A stretch of DNA of 64,000 nucleotides from assembly GCF_017569205.1 (NCBI RefSeq), contig NZ_CP071870.1, positions 2,790,001 to 2,854,000 of the forward strand, written 5' to 3'. Positions 32,908 to 42,575 of the stretch are shown piece after piece. Source of the DNA: Propioniciclava sp. MC1595. GTDB lineage: Bacteria > Actinomycetota > Actinomycetes > Propionibacteriales > Propionibacteriaceae. The notes under the pieces are model-generated. The model saw only the letters and a list, made by a program, of their open reading frames with translations, did no database searches and was not told where the DNA came from. Position 1 is the first letter of the stretch. Every line of letters begins with the position of its first letter. Made by a program: the position numbers and the translations under genes.

Positions 32908-33999
32908 ATGAGCGGCGGCCTCGCAGCACTGCTGGACGACATCGCGGCGCTGGCCAAGCTGGCCGCAGCCTCGGTCGACGACGTGGCCGCGGCCGCCGGG
33001 CGCGCGGGCGCCAAGGCCGCCGGCGTCGTCATCGACGACGCAGCCGTGACCCCCCGCTACGTGACCGGCTTCAGCCCGGCGCGCGAGCTGCCGATGATCA
33101 GGACGATCGCGATCGGGTCGCTGCGCAACAAGTTCCTGTTCATCCTCCCGGCCATCCTGGTGCTGTCCCAGTTCGTGCCGTGGATCCTCACGCCCCTGCT
33201 CATGCTCGGCGGCCTGTACCTGAGCTACGAGGGCGCCGAGAAGATCTGGGAGAAGGTCTCCGGCCACGGCAAGGACAACCCCAAGAACAAGACGCCCGTC
33301 GCGCTGCAGGGCGGCGACCAGGAGAAGGGGATGACGTCGGGCGCGATCCGCACCGACTTCATCCTGTCGGCCGAGATCATGGTGATCGCGCTCAACGAGG
33401 TCGCCAACGAGCCGATCGTCTCCCGCGCCATCATCCTGGCCGTCGTCGCGCTCGCCATCACGATCGGCGTCTACGGCGTGGTCGCCCTCATCGTGAAGAT
33501 GGACGACATCGGCCTCCACCTCGTGGAGAGCGGTCGTGGGCCCGGCATCGGCAACGCCCTGGTCAAGGGCATGCCCAAGCTGCTCACCGCCCTCGGCATC
33601 ATCGGCACCATCGCGATGCTGTGGGTCGGCGGCCACATCCTGCTGGTCGGCGTCGACGAACTCGGCTGGCACGCCCCGTACGGTTTCGTCCACGACGCCG
33701 AGGTGCTGGTCGCCGGCGCCACCGGCCCGCTCGGCGGGTTCATGGGCTGGCTGACGAACACCTTCTTCTCGTTCCTCGTCGGCCTGTTCGTGGGCGGCAT
33801 CATCGTCGCGATCATGCACGTCATCCCCCGCAAGGGCGGCCACGGCGACGCGTCCGGCCACGGCAGCCCCGAGACCGCCCGCCCCGCCGACCACGACCGG
33901 ATGGTCCCGGGCTCGGCCCAGGGCAACTCCCTCGGCGGGCTCGCCGCCCTGCAGGCGGCCGAGCGCCGCGCGGAGCGCGAGGAGCACGAGGGCCACTGA
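32908..33999 (+). CDS. DUF808 (YedI-like) inner membrane protein
   Basis: A 363-residue membrane protein of the DUF808/YedI family, with the conserved start SGGLAALLDDIAALAK, then PARELPMIRTIAIGSLRNK, several membrane helices, KGMTSGAIRTDFILSAEIMVIAL, and a C-terminal helix FFSFLVGLFVGGIIVAI. The biochemical role is not known to me. It has a His-rich hydrophilic C-tail. Its TGA forms the left edge of a terminator stem shared with the opposite SMR gene. Confidence 0.9.
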   Translation: MSGGLAALLDDIAALAKLAAASVDDVAAAAGRAGAKAAGVVIDDAAVTPRYVTGFSPARELPMIRTIAIGSLRNKFLFILPAILVLSQFVPWILTPLLMLGGLYLSYEGAEKIWEKVSGHGKDNPKNKTPVALQGGDQEKGMTSGAIRTDFILSAEIMVIALNEVANEPIVSRAIILAVVALAITIGVYGVVALIVKMDDIGLHLVESGRGPGIGNALVKGMPKLLTALGIIGTIAMLWVGGHILLVGVDELGWHAPYGFVHDAEVLVAGATGPLGGFMGWLTNTFFSFLVGLFVGGIIVAIMHVIPRKGGHGDASGHGSPETARPADHDRMVPGSAQGNSLGGLAALQAAERRAEREEHEGH

Positions 34000-34026
34000 G
34001 CCCGCGGCGTCCGCCGTTCGGGCTCA
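33997..34026. terminator. Bidirectional terminator built from both stop codons
   Basis: TGAGCCCG (33997-34004) pairs exactly with CGGGCTCA (34019-34026), with an inner CGGCG/CGCCG stem. The outer bases are the DUF808 TGA stop on the plus strand and the SMR TGA stop on the minus strand, so the hairpin can end both transcripts. Confidence 0.7.
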
Positions 34027-34377
34027 GGCTTCGGTCGAGCCGGCCACCGGGTCGGGCGCAGCGGGCGTGGAGAACTTCAGGCCGATCACGCAGCCGATGA
34101 TCCCGGCCAGCAGCAGCACCTTGACCGGCGACAGCGGCTCGGCCCCGGTCGCGGCGGCCCAGGCGACGGTGAGCACGGCGCCGATACCGGTCCAGACGGC
34201 GTAGGCCGTCCCGGTCGGGATCGACTTCATCGCACAGCCCAGCCCGACGACCGAGAGCACGGTCGCCACGAAGAACACCACGGTCGGCCCCAGCAGGGTC
34301 AACCCGGCCGACTGCGCGAGGGCGGTCGCCCAGACGGCCTCGAGCACGGCCGACACGACCAACACGATCCACGGCAC
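34024..34377 (-). CDS. sugE: SMR-family exporter subunit, Gdx/SugE type (second of pair)
   Basis: A 117-residue four-helix transporter. The first helix carries VLEAVWATALAQSAGLT, with the essential Glu and the downstream Trp of the SugE/Gdx subgroup rather than EmrE. Gdx proteins export guanidinium in exchange for protons. GTG 34377 lies one base after the stop of the other SMR gene, a strict coupling that suggests a heterodimer. It has a hydrophilic 15-residue C-tail. Under the guanidine-III riboswitch upstream of its partner. Confidence 0.9.
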   Translation of the reverse strand: MPWIVLVVSAVLEAVWATALAQSAGLTLLGPTVVFFVATVLSVVGLGCAMKSIPTGTAYAVWTGIGAVLTVAWAAATGAEPLSPVKVLLLAGIIGCVIGLKFSTPAAPDPVAGSTEA

Positions 34378-34378
34378 G

Positions 34379-34693
34379 TCAACCCACCACCTTCAGGCCG
34401 ACGACGCAGGCGACGATGCCCATCAGCAGCAGCACGCGGCGCAGCGTGGCGGGCTCGACGCCGCGCACCATCGCCCACACCACGGTCAGGGTCGCGCCGG
34501 TGGCGGTCCAGACGGCGTAGGCGGTCCCGACCGGGATCGTGACCATCGCCACCCCCAGCCCGTACAGACTCAGCACGGACGCGACCACGAACGCCAGGGT
34601 CGGCTTCCACTTCCTCAGGCCGTCCGACGCGCCCAGCGCCGTCGCCCACACCGCCTCGAGCACGCCCGAGGCCAGCAGGATCACCCAGTCCAC
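34379..34693 (-). CDS. sugE: SMR-family exporter subunit, Gdx/SugE type (first of pair)
   Basis: A 104-residue four-helix small multidrug-resistance protein. GVLEAVWATALGASDGL holds the catalytic Glu (about residue 13) in a SugE/Gdx context, and GTAYAVWTATGATLTV is the conserved third-helix segment. GTG 34693 follows GGAGGAG; a longer reading upstream has no family sequence and would overlap the riboswitch platform. With its partner it should export guanidinium. Confidence 0.92.
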   Translation of the reverse strand: MDWVILLASGVLEAVWATALGASDGLRKWKPTLAFVVASVLSLYGLGVAMVTIPVGTAYAVWTATGATLTVVWAMVRGVEPATLRRVLLLMGIVACVVGLKVVG

Positions 34694-34751
34694 GAAGACT
34701 CCTCCACAAGACATCGGACGCCGTGGGCGTCCGTGAAGCGAACACACCGTT

Positions 34752-34791
34752 GGCCAGTCTTGTCGTCACCGGGTACTGAACCGTCGTCCGG
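34752..34791 (-). promoter_or_regulatory. Guanidine-III (ykkC-III) riboswitch
   Basis: On the minus strand, CCGGACGA (34791-34784), GTACCCGGT and GACAAGAC (34764-34757) match, in order and spacing, the conserved blocks of the ykkC-III guanidine riboswitch. It lies 58 bases upstream of the SMR gene pair, the known target class. The bases ACAAGAC of the aptamer are exactly complementary to GTCTTGT (34712-34706), which sits directly before the GGAGGAG ribosome site, so free RNA can hide that site and guanidine binding should expose it. Confidence 0.88.
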
Positions 34792-34872
34792 GGCTGGGAG
34801 CCGCCACCAGCCTAGCAACGCGCGCGACGGGCAGCGATTCGGGCACAATGGACCCCGGCCCACCCGGGCCAT

Positions 34873-34945
34873 GCCTCCGTAGCTCAGTTGGTAGAGCGCC
34901 CGCCTTGTAAGCGGATGGTCGCGGGTTCGAATCCTGTCGGAGGCT
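34873..34945 (+). tRNA. tRNA-Thr (anticodon UGU)
   Basis: A 73-base cloverleaf. The acceptor GCCTCCG pairs with CGGAGGC plus discriminator T; the D-loop is AGTTGGTA, the anticodon loop CTTGTAA (anticodon TGT), and the T-arm contains GGTTCGAATCC. One mismatch closes the anticodon stem (C27-A43). CCA is not encoded. A GTG start codon follows one base after its 3' end. Confidence 0.95.
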
Positions 34946-34946
34946 C

Positions 34947-35600
34947 GTGGACCCCAGCAAGCTCGCCCCGACCAACCTCACCGCCGCCATGCTGCGCGCG
35001 GCGCGGCGCAGCAAGTGGGCCGACGCCGTGGCCAACAACCCCAACCACTCGGCCTGGTACGTGCAGCGGTTCCGCGACATGGCCGCAGGCGGCACCGACC
35101 TGGTCGGCGAGGCGCGCCTGATCGACGCGATGGCCCCGCGCGGCGCCACGATCCTCGACGCCGGCTGCGGTCCCGGCCGCCACGCCGGCTACCTGCACGC
35201 GGCGGGCCACACCGTCGTCGGCGTCGACCTCGACCCGGTCCTCATCCAGGCCGCCGAGGAGGACTTCCCCGGCCCGCGCTACGTGGTCGGCGACCTCGCC
35301 GACGTCGTCCTGCCGGAGGACGCCCCCCTGCAGTTCGACCTCGTGTTCTCGGCCGGCAACGTGATGGGCTTCCTGCACCCCGACACCCGCCGCGACGTGC
35401 TGGCCAACATCGCCGGCTGGCTGAACCCGGAGGGCCGTGCGGTGATCGGGTACGGCGCCGGGCGCGGCTACGACTTCGACGACTTCGTCAAGGACGCCGC
35501 GAGCTCGGGCCTGCTGCTCAAGCAGGCCTTCTCGACCTGGGACCTCCAGCTCTTCACCGAGGACTCCCAGTTCCTGGTGGCGGTGCTGCACCGGGCGTGA
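34947..35600 (+). CDS. SAM-dependent methyltransferase abutting tRNA-Thr
   Basis: A 217-residue class I methyltransferase with motif I ILDAGCGPGRHAGYL (about 67-81), acidic VGVDLD, and a FSAGNVMGFL motif IV. The substrate is unknown. GTG 34947 starts one base after the tRNA-Thr 3' end, leaving no room for a ribosome site outside the tRNA. Processing of the tRNA 3' end would create a nearly leaderless mRNA. An ATG at 34989 is a possible later start. Confidence 0.82.
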   Translation: MDPSKLAPTNLTAAMLRAARRSKWADAVANNPNHSAWYVQRFRDMAAGGTDLVGEARLIDAMAPRGATILDAGCGPGRHAGYLHAAGHTVVGVDLDPVLIQAAEEDFPGPRYVVGDLADVVLPEDAPLQFDLVFSAGNVMGFLHPDTRRDVLANIAGWLNPEGRAVIGYGAGRGYDFDDFVKDAASSGLLLKQAFSTWDLQLFTEDSQFLVAVLHRA

Positions 35601-35624
35601 GCCCGGCCCCGCCACCCCTGCGGG

Positions 35625-36287
35625 CTACACCAGCCCCGCGTCGTGGACCCGCATCGCGACCTGGACGCGGTTGTCGACGCCCAGCTTGTAGAAGATGCGC
35701 GTGACGTAGGCCTTCACGGTCGCGATCGACATGTACAGCTCGCCCGCGATCTCGGCGTTCGACTTGCCCTGCCCGATGGCGACGGCGACCTCGCGCTCGC
35801 GCTCGGTGAGGGCGTCCAGCTGCTTCAGCGCGGCCTCGCCGCGGCCGTCGTCGACCGACTTCGTCGCCAGCCCGATGACCTGCGAGATGACCGACGGCGA
35901 CAGGGTGGTCTCGCCGGCATCCACGGCGCGGATCGCCTCGACCATCTTCGGCGGCGGGGTGTCCTTGAGCAGGAAGCCCGACGCCCCCGCCTGCAGCGCC
36001 TTCAGCACCATGTCGTCGGAGTCGAAGGTCGTCAGCACGACCACGCGCGGGGCATCCGGCCGGGCGAGGATCTCGGCGGTGGCGGCGATGCCGTCGCGCC
36101 GCGGCATCCGGATGTCCATGAGCACGATGTCGGGCTTGTGCTCGGCCACGACCTGCACGGCCTCGACACCGTCGGCGGCCTCGGCGACCACCTCGAGGTC
36201 GGGCGAGCCGCCGAGGATCAGCCCCAGCCCGGCTCGGACCAGCGGGTCGTCGTCGACCAGCACGATGCGGATGGTGTTCTCGGTCAC
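35625..36287 (-). CDS. NarL/LuxR-family response regulator
   Basis: A 220-residue response regulator. The receiver domain has an acidic triad start VDDD, phospho-acceptor Asp58 in VLMDIRMP, and LKDTPPP with the conserved Lys. The C-terminal LuxR-type HTH (LTEREREVAVAIGQGKSNAEIAGEL, about 153-177) binds DNA. GTG 36287 overlaps the kinase stop (GTGA) and follows AGGAGG, so it is translated with its kinase. The target genes are unknown. Confidence 0.95.
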   Translation of the reverse strand: MTENTIRIVLVDDDPLVRAGLGLILGGSPDLEVVAEAADGVEAVQVVAEHKPDIVLMDIRMPRRDGIAATAEILARPDAPRVVVLTTFDSDDMVLKALQAGASGFLLKDTPPPKMVEAIRAVDAGETTLSPSVISQVIGLATKSVDDGRGEAALKQLDALTEREREVAVAIGQGKSNAEIAGELYMSIATVKAYVTRIFYKLGVDNRVQVAMRVHDAGLV

Positions 36288-37567
36288 GGGGTCCTCCTGA
36301 AGTCCGTCTCCCACGGTAGCCATGCCTCGACCTCGAACCGGCCGCCTCTCACGCCGGCGTCGAGGCGCCCGCCCAGCATGTGGGCGCGTTCGGTGATGCC
36401 GACCAGCCCGAGCTTCGAGCCAGGGATCGCGGCGCTCAGGTCGGTCAGGTCGTTGCCGCACCGCAGGGTGATGCCCTCGCGACGGTTGCCCGACAGCTCC
36501 AGCCGCACCAGCGCGCGCGGCGCGTGCTTGCGGGCGTTGGTCAGGCACTCCTGCACGATCCGGTAGAGGTGGCGCTGCTGCACCAGGGGCACGGACGCCG
36601 CGTCCAGCGTGTCGACCACCTCGAGCCGCTGCCCCGAGGCGTGCACCTCCTCGATCAGGGCGGGCAGGTCGGCGAGCGTCGGCTGCGGCGCGGCGACCGG
36701 CCCGGACGCCGTGGCCCCGGCCCCGACCACCGCACCCGCGGCGTCCAGCGTCGGCACCTCGCGGAGGGTGGACAGCACCGACCGCAGCTCGGTGAGGGAG
36801 GCGTGCGCGTTCTCCTGGATGATCGCGGCGATCTCCTGGGTCTTCTCCGGCGGCAGGTCGCCGCGGTAGGCCAGCACGCCGGCGTGCATCGAGACCAGCG
36901 AGATGCGGTGGGCCAGCACGTCGTGCATCTCGCGGGCGATCCGGTTGCGCTCGGCGAGCACGGCGAACTGGCGGTCGGCCTCGGCCTGCTCGACGCGGCG
37001 CAGGAATCCGGCCGCGCGGTCACGACGGACGCCCAGGTACATCCCCAGCAGCGCCATCGCGGTGCTGAGGAGCGCCACGCCGACCAAGCTGGACCACGTG
37101 AAGGGCACCGACCACGGCAGGAGGAAGCCGGCCAGCGACGACGCCAGGGTGGTCGCCCACGCGATGAGCGTGTTGCGCAGGTTGCGGCGTGAGGCGTTGG
37201 AGATGAAGGCCCAGACCGCGACCGCCGCGATGGAGGCCGAAGCGAACGAGAAGACCGCGGTGCCGACGGCGAGGATCAGGGGGAATCGCCGGCGCAGGTG
37301 GATCGTGGCCAGCCCGATCGCGCCCAGGACCGGGTCCAGTACCGCCCACCAGACCGGGGGCAGGCTGCCGATCTCCTCGGGTGGGATCGGGACGTCGAGG
37401 ATCACCCCGGTCGTTCGGGCTTGGAACGCCAGCACCCAGACGGCTGCCATGGCGAAGAAGCACCCGATGGCGACCGCGTAGCGCCACGCGAAGCCGAAGC
37501 CGGTCAGCGGCGGGGGCGGGTACAGCTCGGGCTCGAACATCGCGGCCCAGGTGGGGCGGAAGGGCAT
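36284..37567 (-). CDS. DesK/NarX-type sensor histidine kinase
   Basis: A 427-residue membrane kinase. About six helices lie in residues 25-180. The HisKA_3 phosphoacceptor motif REMHDVLAHRISLV has His215, and a C-terminal HATPase includes LTNARKHAP and GLVGITERAHMLGG. There is no large extracellular sensor, so it may sense membrane state. ATG 37567 is used; ATG 37540 is an alternative. It partners the adjoining NarL-type regulator. Confidence 0.93.
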   Translation of the reverse strand: MPFRPTWAAMFEPELYPPPPLTGFGFAWRYAVAIGCFFAMAAVWVLAFQARTTGVILDVPIPPEEIGSLPPVWWAVLDPVLGAIGLATIHLRRRFPLILAVGTAVFSFASASIAAVAVWAFISNASRRNLRNTLIAWATTLASSLAGFLLPWSVPFTWSSLVGVALLSTAMALLGMYLGVRRDRAAGFLRRVEQAEADRQFAVLAERNRIAREMHDVLAHRISLVSMHAGVLAYRGDLPPEKTQEIAAIIQENAHASLTELRSVLSTLREVPTLDAAGAVVGAGATASGPVAAPQPTLADLPALIEEVHASGQRLEVVDTLDAASVPLVQQRHLYRIVQECLTNARKHAPRALVRLELSGNRREGITLRCGNDLTDLSAAIPGSKLGLVGITERAHMLGGRLDAGVRGGRFEVEAWLPWETDFRRTP

Positions 37568-37620
37568 GGGGTGAGCCTATGAGGCCGGGCGACCGGTCGG
37601 GACCGACCTTCGGCCAGCGA

Positions 37621-38367
37621 TCACCGGTCCTCGGTCGACGCCTGCTGCTGGGCCCCGCGCTGGCGGTACCAGAACACGGCGAACATGCCGACGAGGATCG
37701 CGATCGAGAGGTACCACAGGTAGCGGCCGTAGGTGTCGACGACCTGCACGGCCGGCTCGCCGATCCAGTAGCCCAGCGCCATGTAGCCGGCAGTGGTGAG
37801 CAGGGCGCTGCCGAAGCAGACGGCCAGGAACTTCCACAACCTGGTGCCGGCCGCGCCCAGGGCGGCGTACACCACGCCGGCCGGGATCGGGATGGGCAGG
37901 AAGGTCACGAAGATGGCCAAGGTCTCGAACCGGCGGGCGCCGTTCCAGATCTTCTCCCAGCGGCGCTGGGTGCGCTCCGACTTGTTGGCCGACCACACGT
38001 CCATGATGTTGCGGCCCCAGAGCTTGCCGGCCCACCAGTAGACCCAGTCGAACTTCATCGCCATCAGCGACCCCACGACCAGGACCAGCGGCCACCAGCG
38101 GTCCCCCACGGCGGCCAGCGCGCCGACCAGCACCAGGCCGGTGCGGTAACCGAGCGAGCCGAGCAGGTGCGGCGCCAGGCCCAGGATGATCGGGCGCAGC
38201 GGCAGCATCACCAGCGCGTAGATGGCCACGACCGACAGCGCGGACATGCAGATCAGGTCGGCGCGGCCCGGCTTGTGCTTCCACGGCAGGGCGGGGTCGT
38301 CCCACCACTCGGGCTCGGACGCCGCGGCTGCGGCGTCCGGGGTCTCGGGGGCGGGCTGCGAGGTCAC
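37621..38367 (-). CDS. DedA-family membrane protein
   Basis: A 248-residue protein of the DedA/VTT family with about five membrane segments. An acidic/hydrophilic start (about 40 residues) precedes them, and the conserved region has FETLAIFVTFLPIPIPAGVVYAALGAAG with the re-entrant-loop proline/glycine pattern. It probably acts in phospholipid or undecaprenyl-phosphate translocation. GTG 38367. Divergent from the ABC ATPase gene. Confidence 0.85.
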   Translation of the reverse strand: MTSQPAPETPDAAAAASEPEWWDDPALPWKHKPGRADLICMSALSVVAIYALVMLPLRPIILGLAPHLLGSLGYRTGLVLVGALAAVGDRWWPLVLVVGSLMAMKFDWVYWWAGKLWGRNIMDVWSANKSERTQRRWEKIWNGARRFETLAIFVTFLPIPIPAGVVYAALGAAGTRLWKFLAVCFGSALLTTAGYMALGYWIGEPAVQVVDTYGRYLWYLSIAILVGMFAVFWYRQRGAQQQASTEDR

Positions 38368-38481
38368 CCCGCGAGGATACCCAAGCGGACACCGCACTCG
38401 TTCGGCGGCTCAACGTTGCGACTAGGTCACGAAGGCGGGGCCCCAACTTGCAGGTCGGGCGGGGCGAGGGTTGAATGGGAG

Positions 38482-38503
38482 GCGGACCGCGAACGCGGTC
38501 CGC
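38482..38503 (+). promoter_or_regulatory. 10-bp perfect hairpin in the leader of the ABC ATPase gene
   Basis: GCGGACCGCG (38482-38491), AA, then CGCGGTCCGC (38494-38503), followed by GTTTCC, 54 bases before the ATG at 38558. It could be an attenuator, an operator or an RNA-stability element. The neighbour on the left is divergent, so it does not terminate a gene reading into it. Confidence 0.45.
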
Positions 38504-38557
38504 GTTTCCACTACGGATCGTCGGGCACGTACCTGCCCGTGGAAAGGATGTTGTGGC

Positions 38558-39655
<1,098 letters not shown>

Positions 39656-39670
39656 CGCCAGCCCCCGTCG

Positions 39671-39702
39671 CACAGGCCCCTGGCACCCGCCGGGGGCCTG
39701 TG
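39671..39702 (+). terminator. Terminator after the ABC ATPase gene
   Basis: CACAGGCCCC (39671-39680) pairs exactly with GGGGCCTGTG (39693-39702), followed by CCGTTGTG. It begins 16 bases after the stop codon. Confidence 0.7.
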
Positions 39703-39723
39703 CCGTTGTGAGAGGATCACCCC

Positions 39724-41103
39724 GTGCCTCGATTCCTGGCGGCCCAGCCGGACGCCCGCCTCCTCCCGCTCCCTTGGCACATCCCGCTGGCCGAGTGGCC
39801 GCACGAGCACCTGGTCGCGCTCCCCCGGGGCATCTCCCGGCACGTGGTGCGGTTCATCCAGGTCGGCGACGAGGTGTACGCGGCCAAGGAGGTCATCGAG
39901 GCCGCGGCCGTCCACGAGTACCGAATGCTCACCGACCTCAGCCGCCTCGACACCCCCGCCGTCGAGCCGATGGGCGTGGTCACCAACCGCCTGGACGCCG
40001 ACGGCGACCCCTTGGACTCGATCCTGCTCACCCGGCACCTGCAGTTCTCGTTGCCCTACCGCTCGCTGTTCTCCACCGGCGTGCGCCGCGACACCGTCTC
40101 CCGCCTCGTGGACGCGATGGTGGTGCTGCTGGCCCGCCTGCACCTGAGCGGGTTCCTGTGGGGGGACGTGTCCCTGTCGAACATCCTCTTCCGGCGCGAC
40201 GCGGGTGAGTTCGCCGCCTACCTGGTCGACGCCGAGACCGCCGAGCTGCACGAGCAGCTGTCCGACGGCCAGCGGCTGCACGACCTCGAGATCGCGATGG
40301 TGAACCTGTTCGGCGAGTTCTCCGACCTCGAGGCCGGCCGGATGCTCGACGAGTCCCTCGACCCGCTGCAGCTGGTGCAGCAGATCGAGTCCCGCTACCG
40401 CGACCTGTGGCGCGAGCTCACCGGGCTGGAGAAGTTCGCCGGCTCCGAGCTCGCGCGCATCGAGTCGCGCGTGCGCCGGCTCAACCAGCTGGGCTTCGAC
40501 GTCGCCGAGCTCGACATCAGCACCTCCCCCACCGGCGACTCGATCACCATCCAGCCGAAGGTCGTGGACGCCGGGCACCACTCCCGGCGCCTGCTGCGGT
40601 TGACCGGCCTCGACACTGAGGAGAACCAGGCCCGCCGCCTGCTCAACGACCTCGACACCTACCGCGCCCGCACCAACCAGGGCCACGTCGAGGAGTCCGT
40701 CGTCGCCCACCAGTGGCTGACCCACGCGTTCGAGCCGGTGATCACGGCGATCCCCGGGCACCTGGCCGGCAAGCGCGAGCCCGCGCAGATCTTCCACGAG
40801 GTGCTGGACTACCGCTGGTACCAGAGCCAGCGCGAGCACCGCGACGTGCCGCTGACCGAGGCGGTGCAGGGCTACATCCACGACGTGCTCAGCGCACTGC
40901 CCGACGAGGTGATCTCCCACGAGGCCTTCTCGCCGCTGGGCGAGCAGCGCCAGCTGGCCAACCCCCTCGACCCCTCGCAGGGGTTCGTCGAGGAGGAGGA
41001 GATGCCCGAGGACCCGTGGGAGGCCGAGGCGTTCGCCCCCGGCACCGAGGTGCTGCCGGACTTCCTCGACATCGAGGCCCTGCGGCGGCGCTCGCAGGGG
41101 TGA
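39724..41103 (+). CDS. DUF4032 protein with a lipopolysaccharide-kinase-like domain
   Basis: A 459-residue soluble protein. Residues about 35-190 resemble a small-molecule/LPS kinase fold, with EVYAAKEV (Lys near 59) and the catalytic-loop-like [18 protein letters not shown], then [10 protein letters not shown] (a DFG-like Asp). The second half is the DUF4032 region. It has an acidic C-terminus. The substrate is unknown. GTG 39724 is six bases after GAGGAT, consistent with a leaderless mRNA. Confidence 0.82.
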   Translation: MPRFLAAQPDARLLPLPWHIPLAEWPHEHLVALPRGISRHVVRFIQVGDEVYAAKEVIEAAAVHEYRMLTDLSRLDTPAVEPMGVVTNRLDADGDPLDSILLTRHLQFSLPYRSLFSTGVRRDTVSRLVDAMVVLLARLHLSGFLWGDVSLSNILFRRDAGEFAAYLVDAETAELHEQLSDGQRLHDLEIAMVNLFGEFSDLEAGRMLDESLDPLQLVQQIESRYRDLWRELTGLEKFAGSELARIESRVRRLNQLGFDVAELDISTSPTGDSITIQPKVVDAGHHSRRLLRLTGLDTEENQARRLLNDLDTYRARTNQGHVEESVVAHQWLTHAFEPVITAIPGHLAGKREPAQIFHEVLDYRWYQSQREHRDVPLTEAVQGYIHDVLSALPDEVISHEAFSPLGEQRQLANPLDPSQGFVEEEEMPEDPWEAEAFAPGTEVLPDFLDIEALRRRSQG

Positions 41104-41137
41104 ACGGACCCGAGGTCGGCTTCGGTACGCTTGCCCG

Positions 41138-42574
41138 GTGAGCCTGCACCTGTACGACACCGCGACACGCACCAAGACCGAGTTCAAGCCCCTCGTCGAG
41201 GGCAAGGTCTCGATCTACGCGTGCGGTCCTACCGTGCAGAAGCCCCCACACCTGGGCCACGTCCGCAAGGAGGTCAACTTCGACGTCCTGCGCCGCTGGC
41301 TGGAGCACGCGGGCCACGAGGTCACCCTCGTGGCGAACATCACCGACATCGACGACAAGATCCTCGCGCTCTCGGCCGAGACCGGCGAGCCCTGGTGGGC
41401 GCTGGGCTACCGGGTCGAGGGGCAGTTCCACGAGGCGATCCGCGCCCTGGGCGTCCGCCCGCCGACCTACGAGCCGAAGGCGACCGGCCACATCCCCGAG
41501 ATGGTCGAGCTGATCGCCGAGCTCATCGATGCCGGGCACGCCTACGCGGCCGACGACGGCTCGGGCGACGTCTACTTCGACGTGGCCAGCTGGCCCGCCT
41601 ACGGGTCGCTGTCGGGCATGCGCGCCGACGAGATGGCGTCCGACGAGGAGGCCGACCTGCGCGGCAAGCGAGACCCCCGCGACTTCGCGCTGTGGAAGGG
41701 CACCAAGCCCGGCGAGCCTGCGACCGCGTCGTGGCCGGCCCCGTGGGGCCGCGGCCGACCCGGTTGGCACATCGAGTGCTCCGCGATGGCGGGCAAGTAC
41801 CTCGGCCCCGAGTTCGACATCCACGGCGGCGGCCTCGACCTGCGCTTCCCGCACCACGAGAACGAGATGGCCCAGAGCCAGGCGGCGGGGCGTCCGTTCG
41901 CGCGGGTGTGGATGCACAACGCGTGGGTCACCATGGCCGGCGAGAAGATGAGCAAGAGCCTCGGCAACACCGCCGACGTGGGGGACGCCGTCGCGCAGTA
42001 CGGCGGCCGCGCGGTCCGGCTGTACCTGGCCGGCCCCCACTACCGCTCGGCGATCGAGCTCTCGGACGCCTCGCTGGCCGAGTCCGCCGCCCAGCTGGAG
42101 CGCATCGACTCCTTCCTCGCCCGGGCGGGCGAGGTGCTCGGCGAGGTCGCGTACGAGGGCACGACGGGCGACCGGCGGGACGCCCGCGCGGCGTTCACCG
42201 CCGCCATGGACGACGACCTCGGGACGCCGGCCGCCCTGGCCGCGCTGTTCGGCCGGGTCAAGGACGGCAACCAGGCGATCGCCTCGGGCGACCGGGACGC
42301 CGTCGGTTGGGCCGCCGTCGACGTGACGTGGATGCTCGGCATCCTCGGCCTCGACCCGGCCGCGCCCGAGTGGGCGCACACCCAGGGTGCGGCGTCCGAC
42401 GACCTCACGGGCGTGGTCGACGCGCTCGTGGGCACGATGCTGGAGCAGCGTGCGGCCGCGCGCGCGAACAAGGACTGGGCCGCCGCCGACGCGATCCGCG
42501 ACTCGCTGGCGGCCGCCGGCCTGACGATCACCGACACCAAGGACGGGGCCCGCTGGTCCCGCGAGAGGGGCTGA
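41138..42574 (+). CDS. cysS: Cysteinyl-tRNA synthetase
   Basis: A 478-residue class I synthetase that charges tRNA-Cys. Zinc ligands include Cys28 in IYACGPTVQ, the HIGH motif is PHLGHVRK, the second zinc block is WHIECSAM plus HHENEMAQS, and the KMSKS motif is [12 protein letters not shown] 41138 lies six bases after TACGCT, so it is probably leaderless. It is not the mycothiol ligase MshC, because the C-terminal tRNA-binding part is complete and rlmB follows two bases later. Confidence 0.95.
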   Translation: MSLHLYDTATRTKTEFKPLVEGKVSIYACGPTVQKPPHLGHVRKEVNFDVLRRWLEHAGHEVTLVANITDIDDKILALSAETGEPWWALGYRVEGQFHEAIRALGVRPPTYEPKATGHIPEMVELIAELIDAGHAYAADDGSGDVYFDVASWPAYGSLSGMRADEMASDEEADLRGKRDPRDFALWKGTKPGEPATASWPAPWGRGRPGWHIECSAMAGKYLGPEFDIHGGGLDLRFPHHENEMAQSQAAGRPFARVWMHNAWVTMAGEKMSKSLGNTADVGDAVAQYGGRAVRLYLAGPHYRSAIELSDASLAESAAQLERIDSFLARAGEVLGEVAYEGTTGDRRDARAAFTAAMDDDLGTPAALAALFGRVKDGNQAIASGDRDAVGWAAVDVTWMLGILGLDPAAPEWAHTQGAASDDLTGVVDALVGTMLEQRAAARANKDWAAADAIRDSLAAAGLTITDTKDGARWSRERG

Positions 42575-42575
42575 C

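Noticed and set aside
34690-34750. ACGG loops suggesting a mini-ykkC (guanidine-II) element
   Set aside because: The tandem small hairpins with ACGR loops are not formed; the upstream sequence matches guanidine-III instead.
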